A stretch of 48,182 bases of DNA from Sulfitobacter sp. (GCA_017854855.1 JAFMGZ010000028.1:1-48182), one strand, 5' to 3'; numbered from the stretch's first letter, positions 8,954-17,612 are shown. The notes: generated from the letters alone by a model not told the origin. Translations and numbers: made by a program.

Positions 8954-9364
8954 ATGGCAAATCCAGCCTTCGAAGAGCTTGTTGAAGATTTTGAGTTCCT
9001 GGACGATTGGGAAGACCGCTATCGCCATGTGATTGACCAAGGCAAGGCGATGGAGCCGTTGCAAGAGGCCCTGCGGGTGCCCGCGACAAAGGTGGATGGC
9101 TGCGCCTCACAGGTCTGGCTGCATGCCAGTTTCGAGGACGGCAAGCTGCATTTCGACGGGGCCAGCGATGCGATGATCGTGTCGGGCCTGATTGCCGTGC
9201 TGCGCATCTTGTATAACGGGCTGAGCCCACGAGAGGTGCTGGCGGTGGATGCGCGGGCCGAGATGGGACGTTTGGGGTTGAACGACCATTTGTCTGCGCA
9301 GCGCTCCAACGGGTTGCGGGCGATGATCGAGCGGGTCAAGGAAACTGCGGCGCAGGTTGGCTGA
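8954..9364 (+). CDS. sufE: SufE-family cysteine desulfuration protein
   Basis: The 136-residue protein accepts the persulfide sulfur from a SufS-type cysteine desulfurase for Fe-S cluster assembly. The acceptor is Cys50 in KVDGCASQVWL, the SufE signature. Downstream, GLIAVLRILYNGLSPREVL and the C-terminal helix with LSAQRSNGLRAMIERVKE match the SufE fold. Length is normal. The gene stands alone, away from the suf operon. AAAGGAT lies ahead of the ATG. Confidence 0.93.
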   Translation: MANPAFEELVEDFEFLDDWEDRYRHVIDQGKAMEPLQEALRVPATKVDGCASQVWLHASFEDGKLHFDGASDAMIVSGLIAVLRILYNGLSPREVLAVDARAEMGRLGLNDHLSAQRSNGLRAMIERVKETAAQVG

Positions 9365-9450
9365 CGCGGGTATTGTTTGACGCGCTGAGACCTTTGACCC
9401 GGGCAGTGTTCGGGGATCGAGGTTTTTCCGGGGATATTTTAGGGTAGATT

Positions 9451-9498
9451 GGGGCGCTGCCCCAAACCCCGAGGTATTTTGGGCCAAAAAGAGGGAAG
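9451..9498 (+). repeat. 3'-gene repeat element, copy 1
   Basis: The element begins with the small stem GGGGC-GCT-GCCCC, continues AAACCCC, then the conserved core GAGGTATTT and GCCAAAAAGAGGGAAG. It lies about 85 bp beyond the sufE stop in the same orientation. A closely related copy follows rne and a more diverged one follows livM. The stem differs from the rne copy by compensating changes. Confidence 0.75.
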
Positions 9499-9512
9499 CT
9501 GGATTTTTTTGG

Positions 9513-10148
9513 TCAGAGGGTCTTGAGCGCGGTTTCAAGATCGCCGTAGCCGGTGAAGCGGCGTTCGAAGGCGAGGCCGAGTTTTTCGGCGCAGGTCCTG
9601 GCCTTGGCGGTGAGGGCGGGATCATCGGTCTGGGCCTGATAGATCAGTTTTTCGTAATTGCCAAAATACATGTCGCGCAATTGGGGATGACGGTCCAGGC
9701 CCATGGGTTTCCAGATGAAGGCGTCGAATTGGCGCACGAGGAAATCAGTGAGGTAGAAGCTGGTGAATTCCCTGTCCGCCTTGGCGGCAAAGGCGGCATT
9801 GCCTTCGAAGAAACTGTAGCAGTGGGGCCCTGCGATCATCCTGATGCTCATCTCGTCGCAGGCTGCTTGCAGCAGGCCCCCGGTGCCGCAATCGGCGTAG
9901 ACGACGAAGATATCTGTATAGGCATGACGATGTTTGGCCACGCAAGACCGCACGGCATCGGTGATCTTTTCGGGGTAGAGGTGCAGTTTGGCAGGTAGGC
10001 AGGTGAGATCCAGATGCGTCCAGCCGTTCAGCGCCTTGAGATCGAGGATCTCGCGGGCGAGGGCACCGCAGGCGATCAGAAGGATGCGCCCCTGAGGTGC
10101 GTCGAGCGGCAGGCCTTCTTCGGTGAGGGTGGTGTCGGAGGGGATCAT
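9513..10148 (-). CDS. DUF1638-family protein linked to corrinoid methyl transfer
   Basis: The 211-residue protein belongs to the DUF1638 family. The N-terminal segment GRILLIACGALAREIL, then a central YADCGTGG and GPHCYSFFEG, are the patterns I associate with this family, which commonly neighbours corrinoid-dependent methyltransferase genes in methanogens and proteobacteria. No biochemical role is established that I can name. Its ATG overlaps the stop of the 51-residue membrane protein gene in an ATGA, so translation is coupled. A hairpin terminator separates this pair from the upstream corrinoid gene. Confidence 0.8.
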   Translation of the reverse strand: MIPSDTTLTEEGLPLDAPQGRILLIACGALAREILDLKALNGWTHLDLTCLPAKLHLYPEKITDAVRSCVAKHRHAYTDIFVVYADCGTGGLLQAACDEMSIRMIAGPHCYSFFEGNAAFAAKADREFTSFYLTDFLVRQFDAFIWKPMGLDRHPQLRDMYFGNYEKLIYQAQTDDPALTAKARTCAEKLGLAFERRFTGYGDLETALKTL

Positions 10149-10300
10149 TGGCGCAGGGTTCTGAGGGCAAGGGCCGCAAGCAGGAAGGCGGGCAGGGCTG
10201 CCAGTATGAAAGTGGGGCCGCCAAGGCTGAGCAGCCAGATTGTCAGGGCGGCCGCGATCAGGGCCGCGACAAAGATGAGGGCAAAACGCGCGTGGGGCAT
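10145..10300 (-). CDS. Small membrane protein (51 aa) coupled to the DUF1638 gene
   Basis: This short gene encodes 51 residues starting MPHARFALIFV and ending ALRTLRQ. Nearly the whole chain is hydrophobic, with two likely transmembrane helices (about residues 6-25 and 30-46) separated by a Gly-Gly-Pro turn, and a basic C-terminal tail. GGAG lies 5 nt before the ATG, and the stop overlaps the DUF1638 start as ATGA, both good evidence that it is translated. It could anchor a partner to the membrane or be a small transporter component. No family was recognised. Confidence 0.75.
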   Translation of the reverse strand: MPHARFALIFVAALIAAALTIWLLSLGGPTFILAALPAFLLAALALRTLRQ

Positions 10301-10343
10301 GAGGGTCTCCTTATGTCATGGACATAGGTGCCGATGTGCTTGC

Positions 10344-10371
10344 AAAAAAGGCCTCACCCGAAGGTGAGGCC
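10344..10371 (-). terminator. Rho-independent terminator after the corrinoid protein gene
   Basis: On the minus strand a perfect 9-bp stem (GGCCTCACC pairing with GGTGAGGCC around a 4-base TTCG loop) is followed by TTTTTT. It lies 28 bp after the corrinoid gene stop and ahead of the small membrane protein, so the two parts of the cluster are probably separate transcripts or joined by read-through. Confidence 0.92.
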
Positions 10372-10398
10372 CTGGTATCATTCTCAGGCAGCGACGGC

Positions 10399-11100
10399 TC
10401 AGGCGGATTTGGCGCTGTTGTGTTTGCGCGCCATCCATTCCTTGGCGGTTTCCACCGCCACCGCGGCATCGCGGCAATAGGCGTCTGCGCCGATGGCCTT
10501 GCCGAATTCTTCGTTCAGGGGGGCACCGCCAACCAGAACGATGTAATCATCGCGGATGCCCTGTTCTACCATCGTGTCAATGACGACCTTCATATAGGGC
10601 ATCGTCGTGGTCAGCAGGGCAGACATGCCAAGGATATCGGGCCCTTCGGTTTCCATGGCCTCCAGATAGGCTTCGACCGGGTTGTTGATGCCCAGATCCA
10701 CTACCTCAAAGCCGGCACCTTCCATCATCATCCCCACGAGGTTCTTGCCGATGTCGTGAATGTCGCCCTTGACCGTGCCGATCACCATTTTGCCCACGCG
10801 CGGTGCGCCGGTTTCGGCCAGCAGCGGCTTGAGGATGGCCATGCCACCTTTCATCGCATTGGCGGCCAGCAGCACCTCTGGAACAAACAAGATACCGTCG
10901 CGGAAGTCGGCCCCAACGATGGTCATGCCGCCGACAAGCGCCTTGGTCAGGATGTCATAGGGTTCCCACTTGCGTTCAAGCAGGATGTTCACCCCCTCTT
11001 CGATCTCTTCCCTGAGACCATCGTAGAGATCGTCAAACATTTGCTGGACAAGCTCTTCGTCATCAAGTTCGGAGAGGATGATTTCGTCTTCGTCGGACAT
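10399..11100 (-). CDS. Corrinoid (B12-binding) methyl-carrier protein
   Basis: The 233-residue protein is a cobalamin-binding methyl carrier like MtbC/MttC/MtaC. An N-terminal helical B12-binding cap (about residues 15-95, with the EVLLAANAMKGGM segment) is followed by a Rossmann-like cobalamin domain whose motif GDIHDIG gives His115 as the lower cobalt ligand. SALLTTTMPYM and VGGAPLNEEF are further domain marks. It would carry a methyl group between a substrate-specific methyltransferase and an acceptor enzyme. The ATG at 11100 has AAGGAA upstream; the longer frame to 11226 is rejected. With the nearby betaine/homocysteine methyltransferase this suggests quaternary-amine demethylation. No MttB-type gene is in the window. 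Confidence 0.92.
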   Translation of the reverse strand: MSDEDEIILSELDDEELVQQMFDDLYDGLREEIEEGVNILLERKWEPYDILTKALVGGMTIVGADFRDGILFVPEVLLAANAMKGGMAILKPLLAETGAPRVGKMVIGTVKGDIHDIGKNLVGMMMEGAGFEVVDLGINNPVEAYLEAMETEGPDILGMSALLTTTMPYMKVVIDTMVEQGIRDDYIVLVGGAPLNEEFGKAIGADAYCRDAAVAVETAKEWMARKHNSAKSA

Positions 11101-11180
11101 TCGGTATTCCTTCTGCTTGGTCTGCAGCTGTTGATCTGGGAACAGTTCTGTCATGAAAGTCAACGAATTGGTACGCAAAT

Positions 11181-11207
11181 TGCGACATAGGCCGCGTAAT
11201 GTGCGAC
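11181..11207. promoter_or_regulatory. Candidate operator: direct repeat TGCGAC spaced 21 bp
   Basis: TGCGAC occurs at 11181-11186 and again at 11202-11207, a centre-to-centre distance of 21 bp or two helical turns on the same face. This is the arrangement typical of AraC-family activator sites. It lies 80-107 bp upstream of the corrinoid gene start and about 100 bp upstream of the divergent radical SAM gene. The regulator is unknown; the GlxA-family protein at 44607-45611 is one candidate. Confidence 0.35.
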
Positions 11208-11305
11208 GCATTTTTCGATAGATCATTATGAAACTTTTTGCATTCCTGACGGGCAGATCAGCTTGGTGGATTGCGCGTGTTCTTATTTTGTTCTATTGAT
11301 TTGCA

Positions 11306-12382
11306 ATGGACAACGAACAAAGTCGGTACAGGATCAAGGGGCGCGCGGCGGGCAGCAACCATGCCGGCCGCTTTGAGCGGCATGTGGTGGCGGCTGTTGA
11401 TGATGGCTGGGCACGCGATGAGGAGCTTCCGGTGCTGCGCACCCAGACGCGGATAGAGGTGCCGCGCCGGATGATCACCTATAACCGATCGCCCGATCTG
11501 CCCTTTGATCGCTCCATCAACCCCTACAGGGGTTGCGAGCATGGCTGTGTCTATTGTTTTGCGCGCCCCAGTCACGCCTATCTGGGCCTGTCGCCGGGGC
11601 TGGATTTCGAAACGCAGCTGATTGCCCGGCCGGATGCCCCGGATGTGCTGCGCAAGGAATTGGCGGCGAAAAACTACGCGGTCGCGCCAATTGCCATTGG
11701 GACCAATACGGATCCTTATCAGCCTATTGAAAAAGAACATGAAATCATGCGTGCCTGTCTTGAGGTGCTGGCCCGCGCGGGGCATCCGGTGGCGATTGTC
11801 ACCAAGGGCAGCCTGATTGAGCGGGACATAGATATCTTGCAGGATATGGCGCGGCGCGGATTGGTGCGGGTGGGAATTTCAGTGACCACGCTGGACGCGC
11901 GGCTGAGCCGCCTGATGGAGCCGCGTGCCCCAGCACCGGCAAGGCGGCTGCAGGTGATCCGCAGGCTGGCAGAGGCCGCCATTCCGGTGCGCATCATGGC
12001 GTCGCCCCTGATCCCGGCGTTGACGGACCCCGAGCTGGAGGCGATTTTGGCTGCGGGAAGGGACGCCGGGGCGCGCCATGCAAGCTGGATCATGCTGCGC
12101 CTGCCTGCCGAGGTTTCACCCCTGGTGCAGGAATGGCTGGCGCAGCATTATCCAGACCGGGCTGAACGGATCATGTCCCGGTTGCGCGAAATGCATGGCG
12201 GCAAGAGTTACGATTCCCAGTGGCATCGCCGGATGCGCGGCGAGGGGCCCTATGCGCAGATCATCGCACAAAGGTTCGATCTGGCGGTGAAACGTTTGGG
12301 TTTGGGGGGCAAGGCACAGGCAATGCGCTGTGATCTGTTTCGTGCGCCGGTGTTGCCCGGCGCACAGATGTCGCTGTTTTAG
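11306..12382 (+). CDS. PA0069-family radical SAM protein
   Basis: The 358-residue protein contains the spacing CEHGCVYC (CxxxCxxC), which binds the radical SAM [4Fe-4S] cluster, within NPYRGCEHGCVYCFARPSH. Other marks are the N-terminal KGRAAGSNHAGRFE and the mid-protein GTNTDPYQPIE and VTKGSLIERD, matching PA0069/SPL-like (spore photoproduct lyase-related) radical SAM proteins. The reaction in this subgroup is not established to my knowledge. The gene sits on the opposite strand between the corrinoid and methyltransferase genes, sharing an upstream region with the former. Whether it takes part in methyl transfer is unknown. Confidence 0.88.
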   Translation: MDNEQSRYRIKGRAAGSNHAGRFERHVVAAVDDGWARDEELPVLRTQTRIEVPRRMITYNRSPDLPFDRSINPYRGCEHGCVYCFARPSHAYLGLSPGLDFETQLIARPDAPDVLRKELAAKNYAVAPIAIGTNTDPYQPIEKEHEIMRACLEVLARAGHPVAIVTKGSLIERDIDILQDMARRGLVRVGISVTTLDARLSRLMEPRAPAPARRLQVIRRLAEAAIPVRIMASPLIPALTDPELEAILAAGRDAGARHASWIMLRLPAEVSPLVQEWLAQHYPDRAERIMSRLREMHGGKSYDSQWHRRMRGEGPYAQIIAQRFDLAVKRLGLGGKAQAMRCDLFRAPVLPGAQMSLF

Positions 12383-12412
12383 CGCGTTTTCCCGCGATGG
12401 CGCAGGGCCAGC

Positions 12413-13432
12413 CTAGCTGCGGCGGCGGCCGCCTGAACGGGCCGGGCGCTTGGGGGCTGCACTGTCACCGGTGCCATCGGTGGCGGATGAAAAATCACCC
12501 AGCACGGCCTTGATTTCGTCCAGTTCGGGCGGGGTGCCCTTGGGGGTGCTGTCCAGCGCCTCTCGCATGGCTTTGAGGTGTTCGGGCATCGTGCCGCAGC
12601 AACCGCCGATGATGCTGGCACCGCAGTTGCGTGCCATGACCGCATATTGGCCCATCAATTCGGGTGTGCCGTCGTAATGGATATGGCCATCGACGTATTT
12701 CGGGATGCCCGCATTGCCCTTGGCGATGATCGGCCTTGTGCTGCCCTTGCCGGCAAAGCCCAGAACCGTGCGCAGCAGGTCAGAGGCCCCGGTGCCGCAA
12801 TTGGCACCGTAAGCCATCGGTGCGTTCTCAAGCCCCTCGACCAGATCAACCATGCCTTCGGAGGTCAGGCCCATCATGGTGCGGCCTGCGGTGTCAAAGC
12901 TCATGGTGCCGCACCACGGCAGGCCCGCAAGGGCGAAACCTTCGGCGGCGGCGCGGTATTCTTCTGCGGCGCTGATCGTCTCCAGCCAGCCAATGTCGGC
13001 GCCGCCTGCCTTGAGCCCGTCGGCGGTTTCATGAAACATTTCGACGGCCAGCGCATGGCTGAGCGTGCCCACGGGTTCCATGATTTCACCGGTGGGGCCG
13101 ACGGAGCCCGCCACGATCACCGGGCGGCCTGCGGTATCGGCGACCTCGCGGGCAAGTTCGGCGGCAACCCGGCTCAATTCATGGGCCCGGTGGCCTGCGT
13201 TATGCAGCTTCAGGCGCGATGCATTGGCTCCGAAGGAGTTGGTCAGAAACAGGTCACTGCCCGATTCGACGGCACCTTTGTACAGCGCGATGATTTTCTT
13301 GGGCTCATCGGTGTTCCACATTTCCGGGGCATCGCCGGACATCAGGCCCATGTTGAACAGATTGGTGCCAGTGGCCCCATCCGCCATCAAGACACCCTTT
13401 TGGGCCAGAAGATCGGTGAAAGAGGTGGTCAT
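12413..13432 (-). CDS. bmt: Homocysteine S-methyltransferase family protein, likely betaine-homocysteine methyltransferase
   Basis: The 339-residue zinc enzyme has the homocysteine methyltransferase barrel: LMADGATGTNLF at the start, NSFGAN, then zinc ligands Cys212 in GANCGTG and Cys278-Cys279 in GGCCGT. The architecture lacks any B12 or folate domain, so it transfers methyl from a small donor to homocysteine. Assignment to betaine-homocysteine methyltransferase (Bmt) rests on resemblance to the rhizobial/roseobacter group and the neighbouring corrinoid gene; dimethylsulfonium donors are possible. The C terminus is a basic, Arg/Ser/Gly-rich tail that is probably disordered. The ATG at 13432 follows AGGATG and starts at the barrel. 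Confidence 0.85.
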   Translation of the reverse strand: MTTSFTDLLAQKGVLMADGATGTNLFNMGLMSGDAPEMWNTDEPKKIIALYKGAVESGSDLFLTNSFGANASRLKLHNAGHRAHELSRVAAELAREVADTAGRPVIVAGSVGPTGEIMEPVGTLSHALAVEMFHETADGLKAGGADIGWLETISAAEEYRAAAEGFALAGLPWCGTMSFDTAGRTMMGLTSEGMVDLVEGLENAPMAYGANCGTGASDLLRTVLGFAGKGSTRPIIAKGNAGIPKYVDGHIHYDGTPELMGQYAVMARNCGASIIGGCCGTMPEHLKAMREALDSTPKGTPPELDEIKAVLGDFSSATDGTGDSAAPKRPARSGGRRRS

Positions 13433-13556
13433 ATGCGCATCCTGACAAAAAAAGACCCTGCTTAGTGCCATGGCGGCCTTATCAAGGCAAACTCATAATC
13501 TTCATTTTGATTATTAGAGTTTGGGCGATTGTTGCGGCTTTGGCGGCAGCCTTGTT

Positions 13557-13582
13557 GCGCCCTTTGCGGGTCCAAAGGGCGC
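13557..13582. other. Perfect 10-bp stem-loop downstream of the zeta-subunit gene
   Basis: GCGCCCTTTG pairs perfectly with CAAAGGGCGC around a 6-base loop. It lies 44 bp past the stop of the convergently read DUF1476 gene (minus strand), and a T-rich but interrupted tract follows only on the plus strand. It may be a U-poor terminator or a 3'-end stabiliser of the zeta-subunit mRNA. Confidence 0.55.
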
Positions 13583-13625
13583 TTGTCGGTTTGCTTGCCG
13601 CTGCGGGGCGGCGGGCTGGTGCGGG

Positions 13626-13943
13626 TCACTCGTATTCGGAGAGGACCTGCGATTTGGCTTCGGCCATCAGCGCTGCCATCTGCTGGCGGATCGTGGCCTC
13701 ATCTGCCCGGTCGCCAAGATCGCCCGCCACTTTGCGAAAGACATCTTCGTGGCCGGGCTCTTCGAAATCGGCCTTGACGACCTGCTTGGCATATTCGGCG
13801 GCGGCATCACCGGTTTTTCCCAGCAATCCAGCAGCCCAAAGGCCCAATAGCTTGTTGCGGCGTGCCTCTGCTTTGAACAGCATTTCAGCGTCATGGGCGA
13901 ATTTGTTTTCAAACGCCCTTTCGCGGTCTTTCATCGATGTCAT
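13626..13943 (-). CDS. DUF1476 protein, F1Fo-ATPase inhibitor zeta subunit
   Basis: The 105-residue, charge-rich helical protein matches DUF1476, the zeta subunit that blocks reverse ATP hydrolysis by the F1Fo-ATPase in Paracoccus and other alphaproteobacteria. The inhibitory N terminus is seen as [17 protein letters not shown], followed by a helix bundle with [30 protein letters not shown] precedes the ATG at 13943. An internal ATG three codons later is a less likely start. It is divergent from purC, with about 160 bp between the starts. Confidence 0.92.
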   Translation of the reverse strand: MTSMKDRERAFENKFAHDAEMLFKAEARRNKLLGLWAAGLLGKTGDAAAEYAKQVVKADFEEPGHEDVFRKVAGDLGDRADEATIRQQMAALMAEAKSQVLSEYE

Positions 13944-14101
13944 CTGGTATCCTCCATTTCAACGTGAACACCCAATCAAGATGTGTATGCACCCCGCACC
14001 AAACAAGATGCAGCTATGCTTGCAGGAACGGTGACCATAGACTAAGAGGACCGCAACTGGGTTGGGGAGCCCCCCCGAGCCTATATCCCGAAAGGACGCC
14101 C

Positions 14102-14863
14102 ATGGCCCGGCGCAAGAAAATCTACGAAGGCAAAGCGAAAATTCTGTATGAAGGCCCGGAGCCGGGTACGATCGTGCAGTATTTCAAAGATGATGCGACT
14201 GCGTTTAACGCACAGAAAAAAGACGTGATCGAAGGCAAAGGGGTCTTGAACAACCGCTTGTCGGAATTTTTCATGACCGGTCTGAACCAGATTGGCGTGC
14301 CGACGCATTTCATCAAACGTCTGAACATGCGCGAGCAATTGGTGCGCCAATGCGAGATCATTCCGCTTGAGGTGATCGTGCGCAATTATGCGGCGGGTAC
14401 CATGTCCAAACGTCTGGGCATCGACGAGGGCACGCAGCTGCCCAGACCAATCGTGGAATATTGCTATAAGGACGACAGCCTGGGCGACCCATTGGTCACC
14501 GAAGAGCATATCGCGGCCTTTGGCTGGGCGAGCCAGCAAGACATGGAAGACATCCTGAGCCTGGCGCTGCGGGTCAACGACTTCTTGTCAGGGATCATGA
14601 TGGCGGTCGGCATTCGGCTGGTGGATTTCAAGATCGAGATCGGCCGGGTCTATGATGGAGATTTCCAGCGGTTGATCATCGCGGATGAGATCAGCCCTGA
14701 CAGCTGTCGTTTGTGGGACATCGAGACAGGTCAGAAGCTGGACAAGGATGTGTTCCGGCGCGATCTGGGGTCCCTGACCGACGCCTATACGGAAGTGGCG
14801 CGGCGTTTGGGCGTTCTGCCCAAGACCTCGACACCGATTACAAAACCAACGTTGATCAACTGA
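14102..14863 (+). CDS. purC: Phosphoribosylaminoimidazole-succinocarboxamide synthase (SAICAR synthetase)
   Basis: The 253-residue enzyme condenses CAIR with aspartate using ATP. The N-terminal [13 protein letters not shown] forms the ATP lid, followed by [14 protein letters not shown], then [18 protein letters not shown] and the C-terminal DFKIEIGRV and [16 protein letters not shown]. The length is that of the short bacterial single-domain form. The open frame extends 165 bp upstream, but the ATG at 14102 has AAAGGA at good spacing and the conserved protein begins there. purS and purQ follow on the same strand, suggesting one purine operon; purL is not in the window. Confidence 0.96.
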   Translation: MARRKKIYEGKAKILYEGPEPGTIVQYFKDDATAFNAQKKDVIEGKGVLNNRLSEFFMTGLNQIGVPTHFIKRLNMREQLVRQCEIIPLEVIVRNYAAGTMSKRLGIDEGTQLPRPIVEYCYKDDSLGDPLVTEEHIAAFGWASQQDMEDILSLALRVNDFLSGIMMAVGIRLVDFKIEIGRVYDGDFQRLIIADEISPDSCRLWDIETGQKLDKDVFRRDLGSLTDAYTEVARRLGVLPKTSTPITKPTLIN

Positions 14864-14913
14864 CGCAGGCCACGGGCTTGAGTTTATTGGCAAGATGAAG
14901 CAGGGGACGGGCG

Positions 14914-15144
14914 ATGAAAGCACGGGTACATGTGATGCTGAAGAATGGAGTGCTGGACCCTCAGGGTGAGGCAGTCCGGCATGCGCTGGGGGCGCTGGGG
15001 TTTGAGGGCGTGCAAAGCGTGCGTCAGGGCAAGGTGATTGAGCTGGATCTGGCGGAGGGCAGTTCGGAGGCGGATGTCACCGCGATGTGCGAAAAGCTTT
15101 TGGCCAATACGGTGATCGAATCCTATACGGTGGAGATGTCCTGA
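14914..15144 (+). CDS. purS: FGAM synthase subunit PurS
   Basis: The 76-residue protein is the small bridging subunit of the three-part formylglycinamidine ribonucleotide synthase (PurS-PurL-PurQ), helping pass ammonia from PurQ to PurL. Family marks are [20 protein letters not shown] and the C-terminal [10 protein letters not shown]. It begins 50 bp after purC, and its TGA overlaps the purQ ATG by one base (TGATG), indicating translational coupling. Confidence 0.95.
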   Translation: MKARVHVMLKNGVLDPQGEAVRHALGALGFEGVQSVRQGKVIELDLAEGSSEADVTAMCEKLLANTVIESYTVEMS

Positions 15145-15812
15145 TGCGTGCTGCAGTCGTTGTCTTTCCGGGGTCGAATTGTGATCGCGACCTTGCTGTG
15201 GCCTTTGAGGCGGCAGGCGCGGAGGTGGAGATGGTCTGGCACAAGGATAGCGAACTGCCGCAGGGCGTTGATATTGTTGGTATTCCGGGCGGGTTTTCCT
15301 ATGGGGATTACCTGCGCTGCGGGGCGATTGCCGCGCAGTCACCGATTGTTCGGTCGGTCAAGGCGCATGCGGAGCGCGGCGGTTATGTCCTGGGCATCTG
15401 CAACGGTTTCCAGGTCCTGACGGAGACCGGGCTTTTGCCGGGGGCACTGCTGCGCAATGCGGGTTTGAAATATATCTGCCGGACGGTTGGGTTGGAGGTT
15501 CAGACCTCTGACAGTGATTTCACAGCCGGCTACAATGCGGGGGATGTAATCAACATTCCGATTGCCCATCACGATGGCAATTATTTTGCCGATGATGAGA
15601 CGATTGCGCGTTTGCAGGGCGAGGACCGGGTGGCCTTTACCTATACCGATAACCCCAATGGGGCGCGGGCCGATATTGCGGGCATTCTGTCACAGAACCG
15701 CCGCGTGCTGGGCATGATGCCGCACCCTGAGCGGGCGGCAGATGCGGGGCATGGCGGCACCGACGGGGTGGCGCTGTTCCGCGCATTGGCAGGGGCGCTG
15801 ACGACGGCGTGA
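15144..15812 (+). CDS. purQ: FGAM synthase glutaminase subunit PurQ
   Basis: The 222-residue class I glutamine amidotransferase supplies ammonia for FGAM formation. It starts [15 protein letters not shown]. The nucleophile Cys is in [12 protein letters not shown], the oxyanion glycines in [13 protein letters not shown], and the His/Glu pair in MMPHPERA. The start ATG overlaps the purS stop; the upstream in-frame extension lies inside purS and is rejected. Confidence 0.96.
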   Translation: MRAAVVVFPGSNCDRDLAVAFEAAGAEVEMVWHKDSELPQGVDIVGIPGGFSYGDYLRCGAIAAQSPIVRSVKAHAERGGYVLGICNGFQVLTETGLLPGALLRNAGLKYICRTVGLEVQTSDSDFTAGYNAGDVINIPIAHHDGNYFADDETIARLQGEDRVAFTYTDNPNGARADIAGILSQNRRVLGMMPHPERAADAGHGGTDGVALFRALAGALTTA

Positions 15813-15848
15813 CTTGAGTGCCGCCCATGGGGCGCGTATCATGCGTGC

Positions 15849-17606
15849 ATGAGCGCATCCTCGGACATCAAGCTGCCTTTGACCGTTTCCTGGCGCGTGC
15901 GCCTTGCGCTGGTGTTTTTGCTGGTCATTGCGGTGATCGTGATTTCGGTCACCAACAAGCTGCTGACGGACAGGTTTACGGACAGTACCCGCAACCGTGC
16001 CGAAGTGCGTATTGCCCTTTATAGCGGTAACCTTTTGGCGGAATTGCGCCAGAATGCCATTGTGCCACAGCTTTTGGCACGCGACCCTTCCTTGATCGCG
16101 GCCTTGCAGGATGCGGATTATTCGCTGTCCACCCAGCGTTTGATTTCATTTGTCGATGAGATCGGCGCGGCATCCTTGATGCTTTATGACATCGATGGGC
16201 GCACTGTGGCGGCCACGGACCGCAACCGGTTGGGATCATCGCATCGCTCAGAGCCCTATTTCTTTGACGCGATCCGGTCGAACACGACGGTTTTCAGCAC
16301 CATTGAACGACAATCGGGCGGATATCGCTTCATGTATTCGCGGCGTATTCAATCGGGTGGCAATACGCTGGGCGTTATCGCGGTCGAGGTGGATCTGCGC
16401 AAGTTCGAGCGGGCCTGGGCCGGGATTTCAGATGCCGTGATCGTCACGGACAGCACCGGCACGATTATCCTTGCCACATCGCCCCGCTGGCGTGGCCTGA
16501 CGGAGGCGGAGGCGCTGGCCAACCAGACCGCCCAGACAGCGATTGAGCGCGCGATCAAGGCCACGGCCGATTGGACCGCGCTGCCGCCCGATGCCTACCT
16601 GCAAGGTGAGGCTGTCATGCGGTTGGAAAGCCGGATCCCGTTTCGTGGGTGGCGGATCACCAGTTACACCACCTATGCGAGTGTGCGCGAGAGAGTGAAC
16701 GGGGTTTTGGCGCTGGAAGTCATGGGCTTTGCGATTCTGCTGGCGCTGACGTTTTATTTTCTCAGCCGTCAGACGGCGGGCAGGCTGGCCATTTTCCAGC
16801 GGGAGTCGGCCAAACTTCGCGCATTGAATGCGGCGCTCCAGCGGGAAATCGCTGAGCGCAAACGGGTGCAAGAGACCCTTGCCGTGGCCGAGCAGACGCT
16901 GGAGCAATCCAGCAAACTGGCAGCCCTGGGCGAAATGTCGGCGGCGGTGAGCCACGAGTTGAACCAGCCATTGGCCGCGATGAAAACCTATCTGGCGGGC
17001 GCGCGGTTGCTGTTGCGGCGCAACCGGCCGGACGAGGCGCTGTCGTCTTTTGGGCGGATTGACGATCTGATCGAGCGGATGGGGGCCATTACGCGCCAGT
17101 TGAAATCCTATGCACGCAAGGGGCAGGAGGCGTTTTCGCCTGTGGATATGGGGGCCGCGCTTGCGTCATCCATGTCGATGATGGAGCCGCAGCTGCGCCA
17201 GAGGAAGGTTCAGATCGCCCGGATCCTGCCCGATGATCCTGTTATTGTGATGGGGGACCGGATGCGGATTGAGCAGGTTATGGTCAACCTCTTGCGCAAT
17301 GCCCTTGATGCCACCAAATCAGTCAGGAACCCGCAGGTCGAAATCATTCTGTCTGCCGGAGAGACCGCGACCCTGACCGTGCGGGACAATGGTCCGGGTA
17401 TTGAGGACCTCGACGCGCTGTTTGAGCCGTTCTACACCACCAAGCAGCCCGGTGACGGTGTCGGCTTGGGCCTTGCGATATCGTCGGGCATCGTAAACGA
17501 CCTGGGCGGACGGTTGACGGCGCGCAATGGACAGGCAGGCGGGGCGGTCTTTGAAATGCAATTGCCCATTTTGGGCGAAAAGAACACGGTTGAAGCTGCG
17601 GAGTAA
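15849..17606 (+). CDS. dctB: C4-dicarboxylate sensor kinase DctB
   Basis: The 585-residue inner-membrane kinase has a first transmembrane helix at about residues 19-37 and a large periplasmic double-Cache/PDC-type region with LMLYDIDGRTVAATDRNRLG and RSEPYFFDAIRSN, typical of DctB ligand-binding domains. A second helix lies near 290-305. A coiled coil with QREIAERKRVQETL leads to the phosphoacceptor SHELNQPLAAMKTY (His369). The ATPase has NLLRNALDAT, RDNGPGI and GVGLGLAISSGI. It should sense succinate, malate or fumarate. It starts 36 bp after purQ with only a weak ribosome binding site, and dctD follows after 6 bp. No dct transporter gene is in the window. Confidence 0.9.
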   Translation: MSASSDIKLPLTVSWRVRLALVFLLVIAVIVISVTNKLLTDRFTDSTRNRAEVRIALYSGNLLAELRQNAIVPQLLARDPSLIAALQDADYSLSTQRLISFVDEIGAASLMLYDIDGRTVAATDRNRLGSSHRSEPYFFDAIRSNTTVFSTIERQSGGYRFMYSRRIQSGGNTLGVIAVEVDLRKFERAWAGISDAVIVTDSTGTIILATSPRWRGLTEAEALANQTAQTAIERAIKATADWTALPPDAYLQGEAVMRLESRIPFRGWRITSYTTYASVRERVNGVLALEVMGFAILLALTFYFLSRQTAGRLAIFQRESAKLRALNAALQREIAERKRVQETLAVAEQTLEQSSKLAALGEMSAAVSHELNQPLAAMKTYLAGARLLLRRNRPDEALSSFGRIDDLIERMGAITRQLKSYARKGQEAFSPVDMGAALASSMSMMEPQLRQRKVQIARILPDDPVIVMGDRMRIEQVMVNLLRNALDATKSVRNPQVEIILSAGETATLTVRDNGPGIEDLDALFEPFYTTKQPGDGVGLGLAISSGIVNDLGGRLTARNGQAGGAVFEMQLPILGEKNTVEAAE

Positions 17607-17612
17607 CGCAAG

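Noticed and set aside
13433..13556. Considered as a SAM or SAH riboswitch upstream of bmt
   Set aside because: No recognisable riboswitch core was seen; the leader is short and partly AT-rich, with only a T7 run near the start codon.
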